DNA of 64,000 nucleotides, taken from the NCBI GenBank assembly GCA_026125795.1, contig JAHCKM010000001.1, positions 1,736,001 to 1,800,000 on the forward strand. The letters are read 5' to 3'. The stretch's first letter is position 1; each line of letters begins with the position of its first letter. Below the pieces are notes generated by a model. It searched no databases. It saw only the letters and a list, made by a program, of their open reading frames with translations, and was not told the origin of the DNA. The position numbers were made by a program, and so were the translations under genes. Positions 55,646 to 63,137 of the stretch are shown in pieces. The stretch comes from Burkholderiaceae bacterium (GTDB lineage: Bacteria > Pseudomonadota > Gammaproteobacteria > Burkholderiales > Burkholderiaceae_C).

Positions 55646-57658
55646 TCACCAGATCAACAGAACGACGGTCGCGCCCCGGTGCTTGAGATCCAACGCCGCG
55701 CCATGCCGCTGCAGGAGCTGCGCGAGTTGCACGGCGGGCGCTGCGAAGTCCTGGTCCGTCATCGCGAGCGTGGCGATGCCGGCCGGATGACTCAATCGTT
55801 CAAGGGTGGCCATGCCGAGCCAAAGCGGCGCCGCTGAACCCTTGGCCGGCTCAACCCGGTACGGCGTAGCCCAAAGGCGGATCACCAGACGACGCTGCCG
55901 GTCCAGTTCCCTTTGCAGGCTCAGCGCAGGCGGGTCACCATATTGAAGCTTCGGCAGCACGGGAAGTTCGCCGATCCGGGTGGACGGCATCAGCCACAAC
56001 AGGGTGGACCTCGACCACCAGGCCGGCGGCCTGCGCCATCCGGTGGCCTGGAGCACCCGTTCGATCTCATCGGCCGTGCCGGCCCATTGCACCGACAGCG
56101 GCTCTTCGACCTCGCCGCTCACGTCCATTCGGTGGCTGGACAGCTCCTGCCACCCATCGGTCCTCCATTCGGCCGGCAGCACCCGGGTGGCGGCCTGGTT
56201 GGGCGCATAGCGGGCCACATCCACCGCGTGCTGCGTCGCAATGACCCCGGTGCCCGCCAGCGCCATCGCGCCCAGAGCGGCGAGCGACATGGCCCGGGCC
56301 GGCAACCGCTCGTCACGCACATGCTGGGTGTAGGCGCTGCTGAGCAGCGCGACCCAGGCCGTCCCGAGACCCAGGCCGGCCAGCGCGTCCGAGAGCCAGC
56401 TTGCGCCGAGGTACAGGCGCGAGCACGTGATGAGCACGATCAGCAGCACCGCAGCCAAGGCGAGAACCACCTTGACCCTGGGCGCCTTGCCGTGCGACAG
56501 CAGCACCGCCAGGAACCCGTACAACACGATGCTGGTCGCGACGTGTCCGCTCGGAAACGAGAACTGCTCCGTGCCGCTGTACATGGCGATCGGCCGGGCT
56601 CGCTCCAGCGTCGCCTTCAGGGTCCAGACGAGCGCCTGCGCAAAGCCCACGGCCGCCAGCCAGTAGCCCAGCGTCCGCCAGTACCGCTTCAATGCGAGCA
56701 ACACCGACACCGCGGCGATGACCGCGATCACCACCGGCGCGCTGCCGAGTTCGGTGGCGATGATCATCGCCCGATCGGTCCAGGCAGTACGCAGCGCTTG
56801 CAGCGTGTTGAACACGACCTGGTCGAAGTGCACCAGCGGGTCGTTCGACACCACGTCTTCGAGGACGCCCAGGAACAACCAGGCCCCGCCCAGCATCAGC
56901 GCGGCCGCGACAAGCAGCCCGAAGGACTCCGGCCTTGTGGGATCGAGCAGCGACAGGATGACGCGCGAACGCGTGCCGGTTCGCGCGCGCGCCCACGCGA
57001 CCATGTGATCGCGCTGGCGCACGAGAACCGGCAGCGCAATCTGCTGCGCCAGGCGCAGCAGCGCCGCGCACAGCCAGACGACGGCCACCGCACCTGCCAG
57101 CAGAACGAGCAGGCGCGAGCTCATCGCGCCCGCCAACTGCAGCGACGCGCCGAACAGCGCGCCGGGAAGCAGGTGGGTTGCAGCCCAGGCGAGGGCCGAG
57201 AGCAGATTCATCCACGTGAATCGCGGCACCGTCATGTCCGACATGCCCGCGATCATGGGCACCACGGCGCGCAACGGCCCCACCAGTCGGCCCAGGATCA
57301 TGCTCTTGCCGCCGTTGCGCGCAAAGTACGCCTGCCCTCGATCCAGCAGCTCGGGGTACTTTCTGAGTGGCCACCGGGTGCGAAGCTGCTCGTGATACCG
57401 ACGGCCGAGCCAGAAGTTGAATCCGTCGCCCAGCGCGGCGCCACTCAGGGCCGCCAGCGCGCCCCACCAAGCATCGAGGACCTGCAGGCCGATCAGCACG
57501 CCGCCGCCAAACACCACCAGGCTGCCCGGGACGAACATGCCGATCACGGCTAACGACTCGAGCAACGCCGCGGCGAACACCGCGCCCAGTGCGAGCACGG
57601 GATGCGGCGAGAGGGCGTCGATCAGAGCCTGCACGGGCGAGTCCGGACCGGCGAGCAC
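55646..57658 (-). CDS. DedA / PAP2 phosphatase / LssY-like fusion membrane protein
   Basis: The 670-residue inner-membrane protein joins three modules: a DedA (SNARE-associated) domain at about 15-190 (IGMFVPGSLVVFGGG; FLGRL-type GRLVGPLRAVVPMIAGMS), a PAP2 lipid-phosphatase domain at about 250-430 (KATLERARP; FPSGH; SRLYLGASWLSD), and a C-terminal LssY-like domain. Such fusions are thought to act on undecaprenyl or other lipid phosphates. In PAP2 motif 3 the usual His (SR-x5-H-x3-D) reads Ser, so the nucleophile seems missing. It stands alone on the minus strand after the flavin operon. Confidence 0.88.
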   Translation of the reverse strand: MLAGPDSPVQALIDALSPHPVLALGAVFAAALLESLAVIGMFVPGSLVVFGGGVLIGLQVLDAWWGALAALSGAALGDGFNFWLGRRYHEQLRTRWPLRKYPELLDRGQAYFARNGGKSMILGRLVGPLRAVVPMIAGMSDMTVPRFTWMNLLSALAWAATHLLPGALFGASLQLAGAMSSRLLVLLAGAVAVVWLCAALLRLAQQIALPVLVRQRDHMVAWARARTGTRSRVILSLLDPTRPESFGLLVAAALMLGGAWLFLGVLEDVVSNDPLVHFDQVVFNTLQALRTAWTDRAMIIATELGSAPVVIAVIAAVSVLLALKRYWRTLGYWLAAVGFAQALVWTLKATLERARPIAMYSGTEQFSFPSGHVATSIVLYGFLAVLLSHGKAPRVKVVLALAAVLLIVLITCSRLYLGASWLSDALAGLGLGTAWVALLSSAYTQHVRDERLPARAMSLAALGAMALAGTGVIATQHAVDVARYAPNQAATRVLPAEWRTDGWQELSSHRMDVSGEVEEPLSVQWAGTADEIERVLQATGWRRPPAWWSRSTLLWLMPSTRIGELPVLPKLQYGDPPALSLQRELDRQRRLVIRLWATPYRVEPAKGSAAPLWLGMATLERLSHPAGIATLAMTDQDFAAPAVQLAQLLQRHGAALDLKHRGATVVLLIW

Positions 57659-57775
57659 AAGCTGTGCGCTCCACCGCCCGCGCTCGGTGCGGTCGCCTGG
57701 GCGCTGCGACGGCGCGTTGAATTGCAGGTCATGGTGTGTGCGTGCGCATGCACGGCGAACGGCAAGAGCAAGCCG

Positions 57776-58744
57776 CTACGCATCGCCGAACGAGCCCGTA
57801 CCGCTCGCACGAAACCGATCGCCATCCCGCGAGACGATGAGCGCATCGAGCCCGAGCCGCTGCGCGAGTTCACGCCCCGCGCCTTCTCCGAGCACCATCA
57901 GCGCCGTCGCATAGGCATCCGCATCCATGCAGCAGGGGGCGACGACGGTCACGGATGCCGGCGCGCCGCGCAGCGCAGCGCCGCAGCGAGGATCCATGGT
58001 GTGCGAGATGCGATGGCCGTCCAACTCGATCCAGTGGCGGTAGTCGCCCGAGGTCGCCACGGCGGCGTCGCCCAGCTCGACCACGCCCATCGCCGCTCGG
58101 CGAGCGTCCTCGGGCGACTCCAGCGCGATGGACCAGGAGGAGCCGTCGGGCTTGGCCCCGCGTGCGCGCATCTCGCCGTCGATGCCAACGAGCCAGGACC
58201 CGATGCCGTTCGCGTCCAGGACCCGCCCGATTTCGTCGACGCCGAACCCCTTGGCAATGCCGCACAAGTCGAGCGCAACGGCGTCGTGCTTGCGCGCCCG
58301 GCATCCAGGCACGTCGAGCTCGAGTAGTGCCTCTATAGGTGGGCGGGCGCGCGTCCGCGCAGCCACACCCTTCAACTCCCGCGAGCCGGACGGCCCGAAG
58401 CCCCATGCATCGACGAGATCGCCCACGCCGATGTTGAAGGCATTGCCGGTCTCGCGTCCGATCGCGACGGCGCGCGCCAGCACGGTCGTCAGCTTTGCGG
58501 GGATTGGGATCCAGACATCCAGAGCCGCTCGATTGAGGCGCGACAGGTCGGAATGCACCTTCCAGTTGGACATCTGGTTGTCGACGGCAGTGACCGCGGC
58601 CGCGAGCGCGTTGACGATCGCTTGCACGTCAGCCTGCGCCGGCACAGAGAACCGCGCCGTGTAGCGGGTCCCCATGGTCTCGCCGCTCGTGCGGCAATCC
58701 TTCAGACCGAGGTCGGGCAACCACTTAATAGACGTCTTCGACAT
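57776..58744 (-). CDS. apbE: FAD:protein FMN transferase ApbE (copy 2)
   Basis: The 322-residue product has family landmarks: SGETMGTRYTARFSV at the N-terminus, VDNQMSNWKVHSDLSRLNR, FNIGVGDLVDAWGFGP, AVALDLCGIAKGFGVDEIG, VGIDGEMRARG and SHTMDPRCGA. It lacks an obvious cleavable signal peptide, unlike copy 1, so its location is less clear. Its start overlaps the reductase stop by 20 bases. As last gene of the PepSY-DUF2271-reductase operon it should attach FMN to DUF2271, which has a D-G-I-S-G-A-S motif. Confidence 0.93.
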   Translation of the reverse strand: MSKTSIKWLPDLGLKDCRTSGETMGTRYTARFSVPAQADVQAIVNALAAAVTAVDNQMSNWKVHSDLSRLNRAALDVWIPIPAKLTTVLARAVAIGRETGNAFNIGVGDLVDAWGFGPSGSRELKGVAARTRARPPIEALLELDVPGCRARKHDAVALDLCGIAKGFGVDEIGRVLDANGIGSWLVGIDGEMRARGAKPDGSSWSIALESPEDARRAAMGVVELGDAAVATSGDYRHWIELDGHRISHTMDPRCGAALRGAPASVTVVAPCCMDADAYATALMVLGEGAGRELAQRLGLDALIVSRDGDRFRASGTGSFGDA

Positions 58745-60932
58745 AGCGTCCCGCCGTGCGCAACCGTGCGACCGTGAGGCCGGAGCCCGCGAGGATGCGC
58801 TCCCATGCGTCCGCCACGCCCTCGGCCATCTTGCGGCCTCCGCACACCAGAATCTGCGCACCCTGTGCGACCAGCTCGCGCAACCGCGCCGCGTCGACGA
58901 GCAGCCGATCCTGGACGTAGGCCTTGTTGGTCGAGCGCGAGAAGGCGGTGGTCAGTGAGCGCAGGCGCCGATCGCCGACGAGACCCTGTAGTTCCTTCTG
59001 GTACAGGAATCCGTCGTCGGCGTTGCGCGCACCGAAATACAGATGCATGGGCCGCTGCGGCGGGTTGTGGCGAATGAATCCGATCAGCGGTCCGATGCCG
59101 GTGCCCGCTCCCACCAGGATCACCGGTGCCGCGCCCGGGGCCGGACGGAAGCTCTCGTGCGGCCGCACGAAGGCCTCGATGCTCGCACCCGGCTGCAGAG
59201 CCGTGAGGTAGCGCGAGCAGATGCCGTTGGGATGGCGTCGCACGCAGATCTCGACCACGCCGTCGGAGGCTGCGCTGGCCAGCGAGTAGTAGCGAGGGGC
59301 GCCACCGCCCGGGGGCACGACGCCGAGCAGGTCACCGGTCTCGAAAGCCGGCAGCGCCTTGTTGCGCCGCAAGCGCGACTTCTTTGCAGGCGCCGCGGGC
59401 GCGAAGCGAAGGACGGCAGTCAGCGTCTGCGCATCGGTACCGTAGTCGGTGCGCGAGAGGAGCGTCAGCGTCGTCGTGCGCGGAAGCACCGGCGCGTAGC
59501 GGATGTCGAGCGCCACTCCGAGCGTCTCGCCGAGCCACTCGCACCATTGGAGGAACTCGGGTTCGGATTGCCGGTCCACCTCGCCCGGTTGGCGCAATGC
59601 CACCATGCCTTTGGCGCTCATCGCCTCGTGCACCGCGTGTGCGTAGCCGCAGAAGCGCGGGAACTGCCGGTCGCCGAAGCCCAGCACACTGAACGGCGTG
59701 CCGGCCGGGATCGGCGCGCGCGCCAGCCGGTCCAGAAAGAGGCGCGCGCTCTCGGGTGACTCGCCGTCGCCATGCGTTGCAGTCAACACCAGCAGGCGCC
59801 GCCCACCGCGATAGCGGGCCGCAACGTCGTTCATCGGTGCCGTGTGCACGCGCAAGCCGGCGCGCGTCAGCGCGTCGTGCAGCGCCACGGCGAAGCCCCA
59901 GGTTGCATTGCCTTCGCTGCCCACCAGCAGCACGGTGTCGGCGTCCTGCGCCGAAGCATTGCCACGCAAACGCGGTAGCGCCTGGCGCCGGCGCCACCAC
60001 AACAACGTGCCGGTGACACCGAGCAGCGGCACCGTCAGCGATGCCGCGCCCAACACCAGTCCCAGCCACCACAGCCCGTCGCCGGTGTGCAACAGGCGCA
60101 CGGTGGCCTGCAGCGTTTGCCAGCCGTCGAGTGCGCTGTAGGAAAGCCAGTGGCCCGTGGCCGGATCGATCGCGCCGGTGCCGTCTGCGGTTTCCAGCTC
60201 GATCACGTCGGTGGGGTCCCCCCGCGTGGCCAGCTTCAGCTGGCGCAGCCGGGAGGCGCTGACGGCCTGCAGCGCCGGCATGCTGGCGAGCGGGATCGTG
60301 GCGGTGGAACTCGGCCGTGCATCGAGGAAGGGATCCGCACTGCCGCCTTCGGGAATCAGGCCGAATGTGGCCAGCGACATCAGCACACCGGTGATTGCGG
60401 ACAGCGCCAGCGCGACAAAGACCACGCGCGCGGTCTCGTTGTGCAGGCGCTGCAGCGCGTTGCCGCGCACGGGGCCGAACAGCTGCTTCCATCCCCCCAT
60501 GCGGCGGGCGAGCAACAGCACGCCGACGATCACGATGAACAGCATGCAGGCCGCGGCCACGCCGACCGCCACACGCCCTGCGTCGTCGAGCATCAGCTTG
60601 CGATGCAGGTTCTTAACCCAGCGCTGGACCGCCGATGACCGGTACGCGGCCATAGCGGTGCCGGTGGCCGGGTCGATGATGGAAGCCCTCTGATCCTGGC
60701 CCACCATGTGATAGGCGACGATCGCGCCCGAGGGCTGGCGCACCAGCGTCTCGACGCCCGGCACACGCGCGCTCACACGGCCGGCGAGTGTCGCCACGTC
60801 GACCATGCCGGCGTCCCTCGACTGCGCCGCCTCCAGGGCGGGGAACACAGACAGCACCGAGCCCGTCACCGCGACCAGCGCCAGCAGCAGCGCGGCGATC
60901 AGTCCGGGAATCGAATGAAGCGTGCGAAGCAT
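58725..60932 (-). CDS. PepSY membrane / flavodoxin / ferredoxin-reductase fusion
   Basis: The 735-residue protein has PepSY-type membrane segments (about 10-35, 125-145, 165-190 and 295-315; HSIPGLIAALLLALVAVTG; NLHRKLML). A cytoplasmic flavodoxin domain follows at about 340-480 (VLLVGSEGNATWGFA; TATHGDGESPE), then an FAD/NAD(P)H reductase at about 490-735 (RYYSLAS; VGAGTGIGPLIGFIR; ILVCGG). It is built like a CysJ-type electron input fused to a membrane bridge, taking electrons from NAD(P)H to the periplasm. DUF2271 is the likely flavoprotein partner. The gene is within the operon with ApbE, overlapping it by 20 bases. Confidence 0.92.
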   Translation of the reverse strand: MLRTLHSIPGLIAALLLALVAVTGSVLSVFPALEAAQSRDAGMVDVATLAGRVSARVPGVETLVRQPSGAIVAYHMVGQDQRASIIDPATGTAMAAYRSSAVQRWVKNLHRKLMLDDAGRVAVGVAAACMLFIVIVGVLLLARRMGGWKQLFGPVRGNALQRLHNETARVVFVALALSAITGVLMSLATFGLIPEGGSADPFLDARPSSTATIPLASMPALQAVSASRLRQLKLATRGDPTDVIELETADGTGAIDPATGHWLSYSALDGWQTLQATVRLLHTGDGLWWLGLVLGAASLTVPLLGVTGTLLWWRRRQALPRLRGNASAQDADTVLLVGSEGNATWGFAVALHDALTRAGLRVHTAPMNDVAARYRGGRRLLVLTATHGDGESPESARLFLDRLARAPIPAGTPFSVLGFGDRQFPRFCGYAHAVHEAMSAKGMVALRQPGEVDRQSEPEFLQWCEWLGETLGVALDIRYAPVLPRTTTLTLLSRTDYGTDAQTLTAVLRFAPAAPAKKSRLRRNKALPAFETGDLLGVVPPGGGAPRYYSLASAASDGVVEICVRRHPNGICSRYLTALQPGASIEAFVRPHESFRPAPGAAPVILVGAGTGIGPLIGFIRHNPPQRPMHLYFGARNADDGFLYQKELQGLVGDRRLRSLTTAFSRSTNKAYVQDRLLVDAARLRELVAQGAQILVCGGRKMAEGVADAWERILAGSGLTVARLRTAGRYVEDVY

Positions 60933-60948
60933 CGTCCTTGTCGTGTCA

Positions 60949-61416
60949 TCACAGCGTGTAGCGGAAGGACTTGACGTATCCGCGACCGGGCGTGGGCTTG
61001 CCGGCGCCTCCCACGGTGAGCGGTACCACCACGTCCGAGGGGTTCTCCTTCATCTTCTCCACGGCGGTGTCGATGTGGATCTCATAGCCGGCGTCCAGCA
61101 GCGCATCGGCCACTTCGACCGTGACGCGCAAGGCCTTGCCAGCCCCCACGCTCGCGCCGCTGATGCCGTCCACCTTGGCCTTGCCCCCGGTCACTCGGTA
61201 CCAGTCGCTCAAGTGGCGCCAGTACTTGGCCTTGGGTGCTGCGAGCCAGAGCGTGCTCTGATAGCGACCCGTTCGGTCGGTGAGGTAGATGGCGAGATAG
61301 GCACCGTCGCCGCCGTAGTTGTTGAGTTCCGCCTCGAGCGCGACCGGGCGTGCCGACGCGACCGATGGGACCGCGAGCGCGCCCGCGACTGCGGCGAGGG
61401 GCCATGCATGTTTCAT
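60949..61416 (-). CDS. DUF2271 periplasmic protein, probable flavinylation target
   Basis: The 155-residue product has a signal peptide (WPLAAVAGALAVPSVASA), a central AYLAIYLTDRTGRYQSTLWLAAPKAKYWRHLSDWYR typical of DUF2271, then VDGISGASVGAGKALRV and the end GGAGKPTPGRGYVKSF. The DGISGAS matches the ApbE acceptor pattern D-x-x-(S/T)-G-A-(T/S), so a Ser or Thr there may carry covalent FMN. DUF2271 is known from surveys of extracytoplasmic flavinylated systems. The stop lies 16 bases before the reductase start. Confidence 0.88.
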   Translation of the reverse strand: MKHAWPLAAVAGALAVPSVASARPVALEAELNNYGGDGAYLAIYLTDRTGRYQSTLWLAAPKAKYWRHLSDWYRVTGGKAKVDGISGASVGAGKALRVTVEVADALLDAGYEIHIDTAVEKMKENPSDVVVPLTVGGAGKPTPGRGYVKSFRYTL

Positions 61417-61493
61417 TCGAGTACTCCTGATGTCGGTGTTAGGGATAGACCCTGGAGGGCTGCGTTCAGCCGCGTCGAGACCTGCTGCCAGCT

Positions 61494-61859
61494 TCACGAG
61501 CCTGTTGCCGGCCCGCTGGCTGGTGATTTGGGAGAGACCGGAGCGCCTTTGCCCTCGCGTTCGCGTTCGCGTTGGCGGCCGCCTTGCTCGCGCTTCATCT
61601 CGACGACCTGCAGCGTGGCCGGGTCCAGCTTGGCCTTGATGCGGCGACCCTCGGCATCGCGGCCCTTGATTTCGTAGCAGCCGTCGTCGATCTTCAGTCT
61701 TTCCACCTGCCAGCCGTTGCGTTGCGCGAGCGCGTGCACCGCGCTGCGCGGTTGCCACGAATCGGCAGGGGCATCGCAGTCGTCGGCTGCCAGTACCGAC
61801 TGCCCGACGAGGACGAGCATCGCGAAAGCGAGAGTTGGGGTCAGGGGTGGATGACGCAT
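61494..61859 (-). CDS. Secreted PepSY-domain protein
   Basis: The 121-residue product has a signal peptide (PPLTPTLAFAMLVLVGQSVLA) and one PepSY domain (SAVHALAQRNGWQVERLKIDDGCYEIKGRDAEGRRIKAKLDPATLQVVEM). A charged, disordered tail follows. It is periplasmic and heads the leftward flavin operon, 77 bases before DUF2271. PepSY domains often modulate or scaffold partner proteins. Two Cys in the domain (DDCD and DGCYE) may form a disulfide. Confidence 0.85.
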   Translation of the reverse strand: MRHPPLTPTLAFAMLVLVGQSVLAADDCDAPADSWQPRSAVHALAQRNGWQVERLKIDDGCYEIKGRDAEGRRIKAKLDPATLQVVEMKREQGGRQREREREGKGAPVSPKSPASGPATGS

Positions 61860-62062
61860 GGAGCGCGACCTTTGTTCTCAGTCAATGCGGAGGATGCGTT
61901 CGGAAGGTCCAGAAGGTCTTGCGGGATCGCAAATGGACCGGCGTTGCCTCAGGCATGCAGATCGCCGCGGCAACCGTGGTGGCCAGGATGGTCGTTGTGA
62001 ACGAGCGGGACTCCAATCCAGGGCTCCGGGCCAGTGACGGAGCGCAGTGTGCGAAGCGGTGC

Positions 62063-62101
62063 TTGAACGCCGTCTGAAGCTCGCGTTCATCCGGCGTTCA
62101 G
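62063..62101. promoter_or_regulatory. Divergent response-regulator-type direct-repeat boxes
   Basis: GTTCATCCGGCGTTCAG (62085-62101) points right toward the PepSY/two-component genes. On the minus strand, CTTCAGACGGCGTTCAA (62079-62063) points left toward the flavin operon. Both have two TTCA-type halves 11 bases apart, like 55604-55620. The interval 61860-62124 holds no gene. Confidence 0.5.
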
Positions 62102-62124
62102 ATTCGGCCCGCGAGAATCGGCGC

Positions 62125-62463
62125 GTGAACACCTTCCGCACCTCGACCCTGTCGTTGCTTACCGCCGTGCTGGCGCTGCTGCTGACCAGCCCGCGAGCGC
62201 TTGCAGACAACGACCAGGACAGAGCGCGCGCGGCCGTTCAGGCCGGAAAGGTTCTGCCGCTGAAGACCATTCTGGAGCGACTGGAGCGCGATCATCCGGG
62301 CCGACTGCTCGAAGTGGAGCTCGAGGAGGACGACGGACGCTGGCTCTACGAGATCAAGCTGATCGAGCCAGGCGGTCGGTTGGTCAAGCTCAAACTCGAC
62401 GCCGCCAGCGGCGACGTCGTGCGGCGCATTGAGCGTTCGCAAAGGCCGAGCGATCGACGCTGA
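62125..62463 (+). CDS. Small secreted PepSY-domain protein before the two-component genes
   Basis: The 112-residue product from GTG 62125 has a signal peptide (TSTLSLLTAVLALLLTSPRALA) and one PepSY domain (KVLPLKTILERLERDHPGRLLEVELEEDDGRWLYEIKLIEPGGRLVKLKLDAASGDVV). Such a PepSY gene commonly leads PhoP/QseB-type two-component operons and may feed the sensor. It is 14 bases before the regulator GTG. An ATG at 62047 gives a longer frame that would start inside the regulatory boxes and is rejected. Confidence 0.85.
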   Translation: MNTFRTSTLSLLTAVLALLLTSPRALADNDQDRARAAVQAGKVLPLKTILERLERDHPGRLLEVELEEDDGRWLYEIKLIEPGGRLVKLKLDAASGDVVRRIERSQRPSDRR

Positions 62464-62477
62464 TAGGCTCGACGCTC

Positions 62478-63137
62478 GTGCGACTTCTTCTGGTTGAAGA
62501 CGACTCGACCCTGCGTGCGCAGCTTCGCGCTGGCCTGCAAGAGGCCGGCTATGTGGTCGACGAAGCCGACAATGGCCGCGATGCGCACTTCCAGGGTGAC
62601 ACCGAGGCCTACGACGCGGTCGTTCTCGACCTGGGCTTGCCGCTGCTCGACGGTCTCTCCGTGCTCAAGCGTTGGCGCGACGAGGGCCGCACCATGCCGG
62701 TCCTGATCCTGACGGCGCGCGACAACTGGAACGAAAAGGTGGCCGGGATCGACGCCGGCGCCGACGACTACCTGACCAAGCCCTTCCACACGGAAGAATT
62801 GCTCGCCCGTGTGCGCGGCTTGATCCGCCGCGCGGCCGGTCAGGCGGCGCCGGTCCTTCGATGCGGAGAACTCGCCCTGGACACGCGCAGCGGCCGCGTC
62901 ACGTTGGCCGGCCAGGCGTTGACCCTCACCAGCCACGAGTTCAAGGTGCTCGACTACCTGATGCATCGACCGGGTGCGGTGGTCTCGCGCACGGAACTGA
63001 TCGAGCACATCTACGCCCAAGACTTCGATCGCGACTCCAACACGATCGAGGTCTTCGTGGGGCGCCTGCGCAAGAAGCTGCCACCGGGACTGATCGAGAC
63101 CGTTCGCGGCCAGGGCTACCGCCTGGCGGTGGCGTGA
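62478..63137 (+). CDS. OmpR-family response regulator (PhoP/QseB-like)
   Basis: The 219-residue regulator has a receiver (MRLLLVEDDSTLRAQL; Asp in AVVLDLGLPLLDG; Lys in YLTKPFHTEE) and a winged helix (LTLTSHEFKVLDYLMHRPGAVVSRTELIEHIYAQDFDRDSNTIEVFVGRLRKKL). The sensor kinase gene overlaps its stop (GTGA). Its probable sites are the direct repeats at 62063-62101 and 55604-55620, so it would regulate itself, the flavin operon and the secreted 136-aa protein. Confidence 0.94.
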   Translation: MRLLLVEDDSTLRAQLRAGLQEAGYVVDEADNGRDAHFQGDTEAYDAVVLDLGLPLLDGLSVLKRWRDEGRTMPVLILTARDNWNEKVAGIDAGADDYLTKPFHTEELLARVRGLIRRAAGQAAPVLRCGELALDTRSGRVTLAGQALTLTSHEFKVLDYLMHRPGAVVSRTELIEHIYAQDFDRDSNTIEVFVGRLRKKLPPGLIETVRGQGYRLAVA

